DNA of 64,000 nt from Proteles cristata cristata (GCA_017311185.1 JAESUZ010002871.1:1116001-1180000), one strand, 5' to 3'. Numbered from the stretch's first letter, positions 11,021-22,087 are shown. Numbers and translations are program-made. The notes: a model not told the origin generated them from the sequence alone.

Positions 11021-11755
11021 CTTGCACATTCATGCACAAATACATAAACACATATTCTCTAGTACTCCATACTCATGGAGACACACGAGGCTCATGGCTA
11101 TGGTGCAATTCATGGCAAGCAGGGGGTTAGATCTAGCTCTTCGCAATCTGACCTCCCAGGAAAAAAAAATCTGCCTTAAGCTTCCTAAATAATCTCATCG
11201 GAAAGCCAGCACTCCTTCAGAAGTTAATGAAGATGCTGCAAAAAGCACAATCCGCCCCTCCTTTTTTTTTTTTTTTTTTAATCCGGGATTTCTAGAACTG
11301 GCTTGCTATGTGTCTGCAGTATTTTCTTTTCCATATGGGCACTTTAATAACACTAAGAATAGGAAAAAACTTGTTTTCAGAGTTGGTTTTCCATAGGTAG
11401 AACACCAGAGCAGAAGCTATGGTTCATATTGGTAGCCAAATTCCATGCTACCATACCATTCTTTGCATATGACAGCACTTGACGTTATTGTGTTAAAAAC
11501 TGCAAATAGCTCATTCTGAAAATGCAAACCACACAAACATAGAGCGTCCTTACTTTCATTATTCCCTAAGGTTAGCCTACCCTGTCTTAAAAAATGTTAG
11601 CTATTGGCTACACGGGTGAAGAAGAAATAATCAGGGAGATACCTCTCTAGAAAAAAAAATGCAAGATAAAATAAAAGTTGTGTTTATGTATGCAACAAAG
11701 TTCTAGAACTGGAATAATTACAATTACATAAGTCTTCCTAATTTACAAAACATTC
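11021..11755. other. Unique sequence; poly(T) at 11262-11279
   Basis: No gene. The T-run (about 18) has no recognisable element attached. Confidence 0.4.
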
Positions 11756-11930
11756 TGAACACGTATCTAAGAGTTTTGACAATATTCCTGGCAGGTGAGT
11801 TTTACCACTCCAATCATACAGAGAAGGGAAACGAGATTCGGAAAATTTAAGTTGGTGGCCTAGGTACACATTCGGCCAAGGAGTGCACAGTGGGGACTCA
11901 AATCCGGTTCTATGGGATTGCAAGAAGGAG
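11756..11930 (-). mobile_element. MIR-like remnant, antisense
   Basis: ACAGAGAAGGGAAACGAGAT, gtggcctaggtacacatt and GGGGACTCAAATCCGGTTCT (11892-11911) follow the antisense MIR order (fraction of 'acagatgaggaaactgag ... ggattcaaacc'). Confidence 0.6.
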
Positions 11931-12799
11931 TCCAAGATTTTTCATGTCCAGACTTGATCATTGGTTCATGTCTCCAGTAGGTGATCCCTACCTCAAGAAA
12001 TCGTCCATTTAGGAAGAACAATCCTCCGTCTGTATTAACCTGATAGATTCTTAGGCCAAGGGCCCCCATTTTGAAGGTTTCTCTCCCCACATTTGGAACA
12101 ACTTATTACTTTCTGCCAGTGGAATTCACAGCACCTTAGAATGAAGTGCTTCAAAATGGAAATTTTGGTTGCTAATGGAGCCCTTTAATTATTAAATAGA
12201 TAGTGAAAGAAAATACAGAACTCTACAACTAGAGGCATTCCATCATTTCAGGTGGGAATTCTTCCTAATTTTTTTCTTCCACTGGGTTTTATTTTATACA
12301 TTTTTTAGCTTTCTCCAAAGTCATTATATAAACCCCAGTGGAAAAATTCATCTATTGCAGGGCCGTAAAATGTTTTCTTAAAAATTCCATCACCCATTTT
12401 ATTACTGGAAAGCAACTACAGAAAGACTTACATGTTAAGAGATTTAAGTTTGACCAGTGGGACTAATGGAGGGTGGGCTTTCAACATTTGTCCATCAGAA
12501 AACATTTAAAAGGTTTTCCTTAAAGATTCCCGTGTGTTTTTTCAAAGATGAATATGGAAGGCCCAAGGCTTCCACCAATCCCAATTTAGCATGAATAAAA
12601 TAATAAAAACCACACTTCTCTTTCTATAAATATAATTATTTCAAGAATAAAATTATTTTTTCACCTGTCTTCGAATTTATGTGAATTTATTTTCTATTTG
12701 AAGTGATGGATTGTGCCAGTAAAAATAGAAGGAAAACCTAGGATTAGATTGGGCACCTTCAAGAACAAAAAGCTGGGCCACCATCATTATCTGTAAGGA
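11931..12799. other. Unique AT-rich sequence
   Basis: Nothing recognised in about 870 bases; no long frame, no tail or TSD. Confidence 0.4.
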
Positions 12800-13510
12800 G
12801 TTAGAAATTGCAGTCTCTTCCCTGACTCCTTGCCTCCCCACATCCAATTCATTCTCTTTTTCTGGTGATGTTCTCTCAGATGTGTGACATCAACTCGTTC
12901 TCTTCTCTCCACACTTGTTCACGCTGCTGCAGTGTGAGCTTCATTCTATTCCACCCCATTGCTTTGCTTCCTCCCCACCCCTGTCTCCATCTCTCTCTCT
13001 CCAACCTCACTCCCTTAAGCCAGCCCACGCTTAAGCCATAGGGATCTTTTTCAGATGCAGGCCTTATCCTTCACTGCCTCATTTAAATATGCTGGTGGTC
13101 CCTGGTTACTGTGTAAGTTGTCACTTCTTGCGCCAGTGAATTAGACCAGCCACACCAAATCTCCAAGCTGCTGTCCAAACACCTGCTTTCCTCACTTCAT
13201 AGCATATGATCTCACAGTCTCCTGCTTGGGATGCTATCCTTTTTCTTTCCTTTGTAGAGACCGTGCAAAATTCCACTTAAATATTATACCCCCTCTGAGA
13301 AGTCTTTGCTGGCTTCCACAAATAGATGGAGTCCTTTTCTCTCCTGTGCCATATTGGAATGTTTGTCTCGTCTATTTCTAAGAAAGCACCTTACCTGGGC
13401 ACTCTAGTTTACCAACTTGTCTCCTCTAACATACCTTCACGTCAAGGCTGTTTTCAGTATGCATGCAATATCCCTAATACCTACATATCTTTTGAATATA
13501 ATCCTTAATT
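12800..13510 (+). mobile_element. L2 LINE 3' part, sense
   Basis: Pyrimidine-rich L2-like order: 'ctccaagctgctgtccaaac', 'cctgcttgggatgctatcc' (L2 'ctgcctggaatgctcttcc'), TAAATATTATACCCCCTCTGAGAAG (13279-13303; L2 'aaatgtcaccccctcagagagg') and 'tcttctgtgccatattgg'-type text. Decayed, with no open frame. Confidence 0.65.
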
Positions 13511-13574
13511 TTTTTTCTTTAGAGAATGCAGCTTCGTCTTCCTTAAACACACTTTGCTGACATGTATTACCTAA

Positions 13575-13666
13575 TTTAGTGGTTTCTGAATGCTATGTTG
13601 ACTGTGTACATCAGAATCAGCTGATTCTGAAATGATTAAAATGATTTCCAGGGTGTACCTTTGACT
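13575..13666 (+). mobile_element. MER5A-type hAT element, left part
   Basis: TTAGTGGTTTCTGAATGCTA then TACATCAGAATCAGCTGATT correspond to the left end of MER5A ('cagtggttctcaa ... cacatyagaatcacctg'). The element stops at the L1 insertion and resumes at about 14118. Confidence 0.65.
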
Positions 13667-14067
13667 TCCTTTTAAAAATGAGTATAGTTGACACACAATG
13701 TTACATTAGTTTCAGGTATAACATAGTGTTTCAACTTCTCTAAGGTTATGCTACATTATGGTTATAGCTCACCACAAATGTAGCTACCATCTGTTACCAT
13801 ATAGCGCTATCACAATATCATTGGCTATATATGTTCCCTATGCTGTGCCTTTTATTCCCATGACTTATTCCTTCCATAACTGGAAGCCTGTATTTCCTAC
13901 TCCTGTTCACCCATTTTGCACATCCCTGAACTGCTTCCCTCTGACAACCATCAATTTGTTCTTTGTATTGATAGGTGTGATTCTACTTTTTGTTTGTTTA
14001 TTTTTCAGATTACATGAGTGAAATCATAGGGTATTTGTTTTTCCCCATCTGAATTATTTAAGTTAGC
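13667..14067 (-). mobile_element. LINE-1 3' end, antisense, inserted in MER5A
   Basis: AGTTGACACACAATGTTACATTAG (13687-13710), GCTGTGCCTTTTATTCC at 13842, TCCATAACTGGAAGCCTGTA at 13875 are antisense L1 3' UTR; the far end runs GAGTGAAATCATAGGGTATT to AGTTAGCATAA near 14071, the antisense ORF2 terminus. The L1 breaks off there and is joined to tRNA-like sequence. Confidence 0.8.
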
Positions 14068-14103
14068 ATAAGCTTAGCTGGTAGAGCAGAGGACTGTAGG
14101 CAC
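14066..14103 (+). ncRNA. tRNA-Tyr-like 5' half fused to L1 end
   Basis: TTAGCTGGTAGAGCAGAGGA followed by CTGTAGG (14076-14101). From AGCTGG onward it differs from the vertebrate tRNA-Tyr(GUA) 5' half at about one of 24 bases, including the D-arm and the anticodon stem up to GTA. The acceptor 5' strand is incomplete, and no T-arm follows, so this is not a working tRNA gene. It lies between the truncated end of an antisense L1 and the right part of a MER5A, so it was most likely captured during L1 insertion. Family consensus quoted from memory. Confidence 0.65.
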
Positions 14104-14117
14104 TATGTCCGTGGCCA

Positions 14118-14226
14118 AACTTTGACCTACTTAATCAGTCTCTCCAAGGGTATTCCTTGGAGATCTTTACCTTTAATAAGCTTCCCACATAATTCTGATG
14201 TGCAGCCAGATTTGCAGACCACTGTG
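14118..14226 (+). mobile_element. MER5A-type hAT element, right part
   Basis: GACCTACTTAATCAGTCTCT, then TAATTCTGATGTGCAGCCAG and GCAGACCACTG at the end, matching the MER5A right terminus ('gattctaatgtgcagccagggttgagaaccactg'). CTTTGAC occurs next to both broken edges (13660 and 14120) and may be the L1 TSD. Confidence 0.65.
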
Positions 14227-14550
14227 CAACTTACCTAACTTACTCTCTTGTTACTACCTTCTTCCCCAACAGTAGTATATGACTGAGAGGGAGGCTGTGT
14301 AGGGTATGGGTTGCAAAGTGAGACAGTTTGAATCTTGTCTCTACATCCCAGCTACCTGATTATGTGGTCAAAAAAAATGAATTAAATGAACAAATCTTTG
14401 CCCTAGATTTCTTGTTTTAAATGAGAGAAATGCTATATTTCTTAAGAGACTATGTGTGAAGGGCATTCTGTATAGTCTTTAGTATAAGATCTCGTGAATG
14501 GAGGGTACTGCTTGCATAAGAGCTGACGTGATGAAATTGACCCTCCTTAA
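14227..14550. other. Unique sequence
   Basis: No gene or repeat recognised. Confidence 0.4.
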
Positions 14551-14571
14551 GAAGACAGCACCACATGTCCA

Positions 14572-14802
14572 GGGGTGCCTACACGGCTCAGTTGGTTAAG
14601 CTTTCTACTCTTGGTTTCAGCTCAGATCATGATCTTGTGGCCCATGATTTCAAATCCTGTTGGGCTCAGTGCTGATAGTGCGGAGCCTGCTTGGGATTCT
14701 CTATCTCTCCCTCTCTCTCTGTCCTTCCCCTACTTGCACATTTGCTACCTCACTCACTCTCTCTCAAAATAAAATGAATAAACTTAAAAAAAAAAAAAAA
14801 AG
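14572..14802 (+). mobile_element. CAN-SINE, diverged, with a 21-bp TSD
   Basis: Begins GGGGTGCCTACACGGCTCAG, contains CAGTGCTGATAGTGCGGAGC and tail CAAAATAAAATGAATAAACT plus A-run 14786-14801. The flanking 21-bp duplications (14551-14571 and 14803-14823, beginning GAAGACAGCACCACATG) are identical. Confidence 0.96.
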
Positions 14803-14823
14803 GAAGACAGCACCACATGTCCA

Positions 14824-16004
14824 AAGCTCGTGAAAGAGAGTGGAAGTCATAGCAAAACAATATATCTGTAATGTTTTAATGGAGACAAATATGGTAACTC
14901 TTCAAATGTATTAGATCATCATATTTTGCAGATAACCTTTTAGAAATGTGCTAGTGAATTCACTTCCCTGTGTCCTATAATGACTTTGGTAAATCTCAGG
15001 CTGTTTGTTTACTTTAAGGGAAAAAGCACCACACCCACTGGCAAGTTTTGAGCACATTACATAGAACAGTACTTCTTCAGTGTCAAATGTGTGCTTAAGT
15101 TAAATGTCTAGTACTATGGGAAGAATCTGTAAATGTCAAACATTAGGATAATTACCACTTAACTCATCTCAACAAATTATATAACTGTACTTTTTACAGC
15201 GTCCTTGGAGACGTTATACTCCTAGGGCCTCTTTCTTGCAGCAAAGGCCATCTCTGCTCCCATCCCACCATTTGTCAATAACCAGAATTGAATCTGAAGC
15301 CAAAATAGCATAATGGCTGTGCTCCCAAGACATCAGCTTAATGATATTAATAGCCAAATAGTACCCATGGTTTGCAGCAACAACAAACTTGCCTCTGTAG
15401 AAGTTCAAATAAGTAGCAGTGCATGGGACATCCTTGTCAGCTCTTACATTCAGAGCACTCACAAATCTTTACACTAAAACCCTTTGGGTCATAGTCCCTA
15501 TTTCCTTTCACTATGGATACTTATTTCCATATGTGGAGTTCCTATTGAATGATTAGAATTGTATTGTGCCAAATTAGGCTTGCAAAGATAGGGCTTAATG
15601 GGAGTGTATTTCAATAATTGTTTGCAAATGTAAGTTACTTAAAGAATTACATGTCCCATTTTCATTCCTTAATATTCAACAATACAATGTTGTTACTGTT
15701 CCATATTTTCCCAACACTTTCCAACGTGTCACCCTGCCCACGAACACCTTTTTAATCAATGGATGAAGAAATCATGCATTTGTTGAATCAGATCCAAAGA
15801 GATGTAATAGTGCTTCATGGTTAAGGCCATGTTTTCAATTCCACTTGACCATTAGAGTCATCTCAGGGGGTATTTTCACTTATTTATATATTTTTAAAAC
15901 TAGTATAGTTACTTCTTACCCTCCATAAGAAATCTCTCTTTAATGCGATTTTTACACATTCATTTGTCATGCTGATCCACAACCAGGGTTGAGAATCTGG
16001 GTGA
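14824..16004. other. Unique sequence
   Basis: About 1.2 kb with no gene or repeat I can name. A minus-strand frame at 15214-15462 is short and unrecognised. CCAGGGTTGAGAATC near 15985 resembles a MER5A terminus, but only about 20 bases match. Confidence 0.4.
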
Positions 16005-16297
16005 AAATCTTGGGTTCTGAAGCCACTGGGGTTTGAATGCAGGTTTAACGATTTGCTGGCTGCATGACCTTGAATGAATTACAGTGCTCCAGGGTCTCAT
16101 CCCAGACAAATGGAATCAAGGGGTAAAGCCTGAACATTGGTACTTTTTAATAACACCCTAGGTGATTTTAATGTGTAGCCAAGATCGAAAGTCACTAATC
16201 TAATACTTAGTTGTTGCATTTGTAAAGTACAGATAAATATGAGAATTCAGTGAAATACTGTATGGAAAGGTTAGCACAGGCCCTGGTCCAAATCGGG
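16005..16297 (+). mobile_element. MIR SINE, sense, split by MER5A
   Basis: Left part 16005-16085: GAAGCCACTGGGGTTTGAAT and GCTGGCTGCATGACCTTGAA (MIR 'gttcgaatcc...agctgtgtgaccttgg'). Right part 16208-16297: TTTGTAAAGTACAGATAAAT and TTAGCACAGGCCCTGG (MIR 'ctgtaaaatggagataat ... cttagcacagtgcctgg'). The two parts join in order if 16090-16200 is removed. Confidence 0.7.
16090..16200 (+). mobile_element. MER5A-type hAT fragment inserted in MIR
   Basis: CATCCCAGACAAATGGAATC, CATTGGTACTTTTTAATAAC and GGTGATTTTAATGTGTAGCC follow the MER5A right half ('cagtatttttttaaagctccccaggtgattctaatgtgcagcc'). Confidence 0.6.
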
Positions 16298-16579
16298 TCA
16301 ATAATGCTAGTAGTTATTGTCACTAAGGCAGAAGACAGAGAAGAAGTAGTGACCAGAGTTGGACTGGCCACCTGAGGCCAGAGCAAAGCTAACTGAGGTG
16401 GTTCCTTACTGCTGATCTTAGTCACTACCTCCCTGCGTCAGATGAGGTATAGGCCTAATCTGGGCCCTCTAAAGATAGCCTGAACCCCAGCTCTGTAATA
16501 CTGGAAGAGAATCTGAATCCTAACTCTATAATCCTGGCTAGTCCCTGAACCTGTGAGAATCTCAAAGGGACAAATATAA

Positions 16580-16614
<35 letters not shown>

Positions 16615-16929
16615 CAAAAGCAGGCATAGTAGAGGATATGCAACAAAAATGATGGGAAATTGATATTTGAGTGAAATATAACTGTGAACCTTCCAGTTTC
16701 TAAGCAGAAGGTGAAAAGGTAAAAGTAGATTGAGTCTGAAGTAATGGATGTGATAGATGGGAAGTTGGAGTTGCCAGAGCCAAGGCAAGCTAGGAGAGTG
16801 GTAATGTAACTCAGGACTGGTAGGGTGAAGGCCTACTAGTAAGGTAGTAAGTACATGGTTTGTCCCATCTGGGATTGTGGTTGCCTTATCTGACCTGTCA
16901 AATAAGGGGTTGTTGTAGATGATCTTGAA
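16298..16929. other. Unique sequence with (TG)n at 16584-16612
   Basis: A run of about 14 TG units at 16584-16612. The minus-strand 170-codon frame across 16438-16950 reads through this repeat (its complement gives a Thr-His run) and has no recognisable domain; it is treated as chance. Confidence 0.6.
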
Positions 16930-17129
16930 ATATTTAGCTCTGACATGCAAAAATACTCTATCACGCCATAAAGATATTGTTTAATGAATACAGCATTTCA
17001 GTTCGGGATGGTGGAAAAGTTCTGGATTGGGAGGCGGTGATGGCTGCAGACAATGTGGATGTACTTGATGCCAAACAATCATATCCTAAAAAGTGTTCAA
17101 ATAATAAATTCTGTGTTGTGTATATTTTA

Positions 17130-17130
<1 letters not shown>
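16930..17130 (+). mobile_element. Old LINE-1 3' terminus, sense
   Basis: Resembles the L1M 3' end: TCAGTTCGGGATGGTGGAAAA, TTCTGGATTGGGAGGCGGTG, GGTGATGGCTGCAGACAATG, TGGATGTACTTGATGCC, TTCTGTGTTGTGTATATTTT. The A-rich tail has turned into the CA microsatellite next to it. Confidence 0.65.

Positions 17131-17168
<38 letters not shown>
17130..17168. repeat. (CA)n microsatellite
   Basis: About 11 CA units, a TATA interruption, then 6 more. It lies at the L1 3' end, a common place for microsatellite birth. Confidence 0.95.
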
Positions 17169-17564
17169 GGCAGGAAGAAATAAACACAAATACATGTATT
17201 TTAAGAGAAAACTATGGCAGACTGTGACTGACAGTCTGCAGGCAATAAAGAATGGATCAAAAAAGACCGCAATAGCACAGGCTTGGGTACCCAAGGAGGG
17301 CACTTTTGGAACACAGGGAGTGAAGTAGATCCTGTTTGGTGGGAAGACTACATTGCAATGATGTGTATTTTGCATTTGGGACCTGGAAGTACACATAAGG
17401 AAAAAGGACTGGTCCTTAGTAGATGGAAATGTAGACCAGAACTTTTGTGACAATCAGAACTGATTCTATAAACTCAGAAATTATCACTGATGGAAGTCTA
17501 GAGTTGAAGTGCTTTTTACTTTGTCTTCTGAAGAACTCACTACTATGATCATCTTTCCTCACAA
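17169..17564. other. Unique sequence
   Basis: No gene or repeat recognised. Confidence 0.4.
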
Positions 17565-17680
17565 ACTCTTTTTATAGGTGGAGAAAGCAAACCCTAGAGA
17601 AGTGAGATAACTCCAGCAAGGTCACCCAGAGAGTGAACTAGGCTTTGTGAAATGCAGCCTAATGGTCTTTCCATTTAATT
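17565..17680 (-). mobile_element. MIR remnant, antisense
   Basis: TTATAGGTGGAGAAAGCAAA, GAGAAGTGAGATAACTCCAG and CAAGGTCACCCAGAGAGTGA (17618-17637) follow the antisense MIR core. Confidence 0.65.
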
Positions 17681-18299
17681 TTACTTATTCATGAGTGATC
17701 ATCCTAGATTTGGTAAGAACGTAAATCCCTTGGGAAATCTGATCACAGGAAAGGATGAGAGAGGTGGAAGTTACTCTAAAGAATGGCTGTAGTCAACAGG
17801 GTCCAGTGAGAGACAAGAATAAATGAGAAACCCTTCAGAGTCTATGAGTAGGAATTAGGAGAGAACTTCAAGCAGAGAGCGAACTTGGAAGCTCAAAGAG
17901 AAAGCTCAGAAAAAAAAACCTGTGGGCTCATTTCTACTGACCTCTGAGTCACATGGTGCCTGCATCACACAAGACTGACCTTCTCCAAGAAGACTTCACG
18001 AATAATAGCTATACCTCTGCCTTCGGATCCCACAGAACTCAGAGAACCTTTACTTCAATAATACTGTGCTCATGTTCTTGGAGACGTCAGCTTTATTCAA
18101 AACAATATAATTCAGAGACAAATTTTCCAAAGGCATATTGGTCTAACTTTGGGGTTTGTTCCCAGAGAATCCCCAAATGGCCTACTATACCATAAGAGGT
18201 AGAGAGAAAAGTTAAAATAAATGATCGAATCTTCCTTAAATCACTTAGTCAAAATAAATAAGATCCAAAGATAGCCAGTAACACCAAGACTTATGCTTT
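17681..18299. other. Unique sequence
   Basis: No recognisable repeat. The + frame at 17953-18195 (80 codons) has no family signature and no splice-site context that argues for an exon. Confidence 0.4.
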
Positions 18300-18365
18300 A
18301 GGTGGAGTGGTATTGTGGAAAGAACACAGGATTTAGAGCCAAAAGGAGGTCTTTCTCAAGGACAG
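18300..18365 (+). mobile_element. MIR 5' fragment
   Basis: GTGGTATTGTGGAAAGAACA followed by CAGGATTTAGAGCC resembles the MIR start 'agtggtatagtggaaagagcacaggctttggagtc'. Confidence 0.55.
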
Positions 18366-21270
18366 CAGGGTGCCAGGCCAAACTCCCTTCCTAAGACCTT
18401 TTCTCCTTCTAGGATTGGTTACACCTTAGGGACACTGGTTTCTCTGGCTTCTTAACATGCTCTTGAGGCTTCCAGGCCACCCAGGTTTTAGTTTCTGATG
18501 GAATTGAGTAAAACCACGAGCCAGGAATGGCAGCTACTTTTCAAGACAGTCCAGAAAAGTTGATGATGGAGACATAAGCTGCCAAATCATAGGGGGACTG
18601 CCCTCACTTGCGCTGTCTCTGCTCATGTTCTGAGGTTGTGGTAGAGAAACTGATTATTCATTGTGCCCTAAGGGAGTTGGAGGAGACCACTGTCTGTTGG
18701 AAGAAAAACGTTCCTATGTGTCTGGTGGTAATGCTGGGTTTTAGATCTTATTTGGTAGTCTGTACTCGTAATTTGCTCTAAAGATTTTAATAATGTATTT
18801 TCCTGTACATCTAAAATATTAAATCAGTGTCTTTAAAAACTTACTAGTTTCTCTCTGTAAAGACAAATAGTGATATAGAGGAAGTCATGCAATCAGACCT
18901 CTTAGAGTCTTAACTCTCCTTTGACAATAAATGAATAAATGAACAGTTCTATGCCAGCCCCTGGAAGCTTGATTCCACCCAGGAAGACATGACGAATATA
19001 CATAGATGGTTGGTCAGGCTTTCCTAAGAACCATCAGCATGACAACTGATTAAAAGGATCAAGGAAACAAAAGCTGCAAAATAAGAGAGTGAAGGGCAGC
19101 ACGTGTTAAATATTAATTTGTTCTCCTAGAAACACTTCCCTTCCCCATTTCAAGAAGGTGGCTTAATGGCCATGGTACTTCCTGTTTTCCCAGAAAAGGT
19201 GGGTAAGGTAAAAGTACACCTGCCACAGAGGGAGGTTGATGGAATGAGAAGAGAAAGCCAGTGTGGAGGTTATTATGATAGTAAGAAGTTAGCAGGAGGC
19301 CAGAAGTTCCACAGAAGCCAGTGCCCTGTGGTGGGATGTGGGTGCCTGCATCTTAAGTACAGGGACACGCTGTCTTGCCAATGACCACAATGTGTGTGAC
19401 CCAAAGAGACCATTGTGGGCTGGCAATGGGCAACTCAGAGTAAACAGAGTGGGAAAAGGACCAGTTACTAGAAGCATGTCCCTACATAAACATTCCTTCC
19501 TTTCCCTATTTCCCTTGGGGAAAAGGAACAGGTTTTTAACCTCAAACTACTTCCTGTTGGCTAGGAAGCTTATACAGGCTACCGTCTCATACTCTCACCA
19601 TTTTGCAGTTCTGGCTCAGAATTGCGGAATCTCAGGGTTGACCAGAAGTTCAGCAGCCATCCACCCTCTATTGTAAAAAGCCAGCCTTATATGAGGACAA
19701 ATACTCTTCTATTTATTATGTGTTTAATATTTCATTATTTTATCTGAAGTATAATTAACTTTTAAAAAAAATAGGAGTTTGGAAAACATATCCATCCTTA
19801 CATCTTATTGCTTATAGGCTCACCCCTCATCTATGAATGATACAAATGAAAAGTTAGACACCGGCAGCAAAGGGAAGAGACTGAAAAGATAATGAGGAAG
19901 GAAACAAGGTGAAGAGAGAAGGTCAAGTAGCTGGGGCCTTGAGTTCTTTCAGGAAACGTGTGTCCCATCCCAGTTCACCCCCAACAAACCATGACCTAGG
20001 ATGAGCCCCTGTTTCCCTCTGGACTACAACGTTCTAAATCTTTAAAAGAGATGTAGTGCAAAAATGCTTACAAATTCTGCTCCAGCTCTATCAGTCTATG
20101 ATTCTGAATCTCATTGCTGTCATAATAATGAACTTCCAAGAAGCACATTTGCTTTAAAGCAGCTTTTAGGAGTTTAAAGTTCCGAGTTACTAAGAATTGT
20201 CTTCAGAGAGAAAGATATATTTAGCAGGTGGGCCTTCTGTCTCCTTTAATTAAATATTATGTTAGGCTGACCTGACTTTGTTCTCCCAGACATAGATATA
20301 AAACAGACTATACCACCACTAAGATAATACATTATTAAAATCAGAAAATTCTGCACATTATTTATAAAAAACAATAGGGAGAAATACTTAAAATCTTAAG
20401 GTGTTTTTGGTCTCTGTACAAAAGACTTAATAGAATATGCTTTTATTGTAATGCACACAAAATATAGCTTCTTCCTTTTTAAAAGGTAATAATTTTGTGC
20501 CTTGGTATTCTTTACATAAGCCCCATGGAAACCTTTTCTGGTCACCTTCTTTCTGCTGTTGTTAGGATTCTCTGTGTGTTAAGGCTATCCTCCATCCCAA
20601 ATACTTGCTTCCTTAGGTATTCACTGGGGCCAGATAGGAAAGGGGGGATGGGAACTGGCCATTGGAAGAAACTCTTAATTTCTGTTCATTTGAATTGCTG
20701 AATGTGTAGCATTCTAGTGATGCCCCATTTCACTAAAGATAGTGAGTCATGTGTCATGTTCAATATTTGAACTCGAATTGTACAATTTGAGGCTTTCTAC
20801 CAACACAGAAGACATCCAGAAGCACAATAACTGGTGCTTTGTTTGTAAATGCAAATTTCATTACCCTAGGAGCCCATTCATTGCTAAGGGGAAATAAAAA
20901 GCAATTTTCTGATTTTCCATGATCACATCCCCTAAAGTCAGAGTCTAATAGACTCCCCAAATTCAAAATGTATGAGACTCTATATGCTTAAATATCTTTT
21001 GCCTTAAAACTGTCCTGTGACACAAACCACCTGACAACTTTATATAGTCATCTGATAGGCTAAAATTGTACATAAAACTCAGCAACCATAAGGCAATTTG
21101 CCACTTCTCAAAGAAAAGCATCGAAAATTGACCACCCACATAAGCCATAATGTATTTGCAGATGCTTCTTCTAAACAAAGGTATAGGTCCAATCTTCATA
21201 TACCGCATTTCCACGCTATTGTTATAGAAAGATGAGGGGAAAATGCGTAAGATTCCTGGCATGTGGGACA
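18366..21270. other. Unique sequence, repeat-poor
   Basis: About 2.9 kb with no transposon I can identify and no coding signal. Short overlapping ORFs around 19166-19676 lie in different frames on both strands and are not supported. AT-rich words (TTTAATTAAATATTATG at 20246) are present but not diagnostic of a regulatory element. Confidence 0.4.
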
Positions 21271-21287
21271 AAAAGAAAATGAAATGG

Positions 21288-21483
21288 GGGCGCCTGGGTG
21301 GCTTAGTCGGTTAAGCGTCCGACTTTCGCTTGGGTCATGATCTCGCGGTTCGTGGGTTCGAGCCCCGCGTCGGGCTCTGTGCTGACTGACAGCTCAGAGC
21401 CTGGAGCCTGTTTCAGCCTGTGACTCCCTCTCTCTCTGACCCTCCCCTGCTCACGCTGTCTCTCTCTCTCTCCTAAAAAATAA

Positions 21484-21510
<27 letters not shown>
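21288..21510 (+). mobile_element. CAN-SINE, very young felid type, long pure A tail
   Basis: Starts GGGGCGCCTGGGTGGCTTAG, B box GGGTTCGAGCCCCGCGTCGG (21354-21373), tail CTCCTAAAAAATAAAT followed by an uninterrupted run of 29 A (21486-21514) that runs into the TSD. TSD AAAAGAAAATGAAATGG is identical at 21271-21287 and 21511-21527. The CpG-containing GTTCGAGCCCCGCGTCGGG is undecayed, so this is the most recent-looking insertion in the window. Confidence 0.97.
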
Positions 21511-21516
<6 letters not shown>

Positions 21517-21527
21517 AAATGAAATGG

Positions 21528-21831
21528 TAATGTGCTTGTAGTCCTTGCTTTAAACAGCACTTCTGAGACCATGGTGAGTTTCCTGGTCACTGATTCCTAC
21601 TCTTTGTATACAACCATACTGACATGCACCTCTCCTTCCTCCTCACCCAGCCCTGGGGTCACTGACCTGCTCAGTGCCAACAGTGAAGATTCCTTAAACA
21701 AGCATGACAACATGTGAAATCTTTCTTCACGTAGCATGTCAAGCATCTCAACTACATGTATTCATTTTCAAGCCCACCAAGCTAGAGGAACATTTTGGCT
21801 CTGGTGAAAATGTCTGTATACTCCTTCTCTT
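21528..21831. other. Unique sequence
   Basis: No gene or repeat recognised. Confidence 0.4.
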
Positions 21832-21847
21832 AAAATATGCGTGCACA

Positions 21848-22072
21848 GGGGTGCCTGGGTGGCTCAGTTGGTTGTGCTTCGGGCTTTGGTTCAGGTCATG
21901 ATCTGGCGGTTTGTGGGTTCGAGCCCTGCGTTGGGCTCTGTGTTGACAGCTCGGAGCCTAGAGCCTCCTTCGGATTCTGTGTCTCCCCCTCTCTCTGCCC
22001 CTCCCATGCTCATGCTCTGTCTCTGTCTCTCAATAGTAAATTTAAAAAACGTTAAAAAAATAAAAGAAGTTA
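21848..22072 (+). mobile_element. CAN-SINE, sense
   Basis: GGGGTGCCTGGGTGGCTCAG start, GTGGGTTCGAGCCCTGCGTT B-box part, tail CTCAATAGTAAATTTAAAAA. TSD AAAATATGCGTGCAC / AAAATACGTGTGTGC at about 21833 and 22073, diverged by two transitions. Confidence 0.94.
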
Positions 22073-22087
22073 AAAAATACGTGTGTG

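Noticed and set aside
16438..16950. 170-codon minus-strand ORF
   Set aside because: It reads through a TG microsatellite (a Thr-His run in the product) and otherwise lacks any domain or codon pattern; no splice-site or promoter context.
20240..20330. AT-rich homeodomain-type words as an enhancer
   Set aside because: Common in AT-rich DNA and without CpG retention or other support.
21288..21360. tRNA-like A/B boxes in SINEs as functional tRNA genes
   Set aside because: The tRNA-derived part is followed by the CT-rich SINE body and poly(A), with TSDs; these are retroposons.
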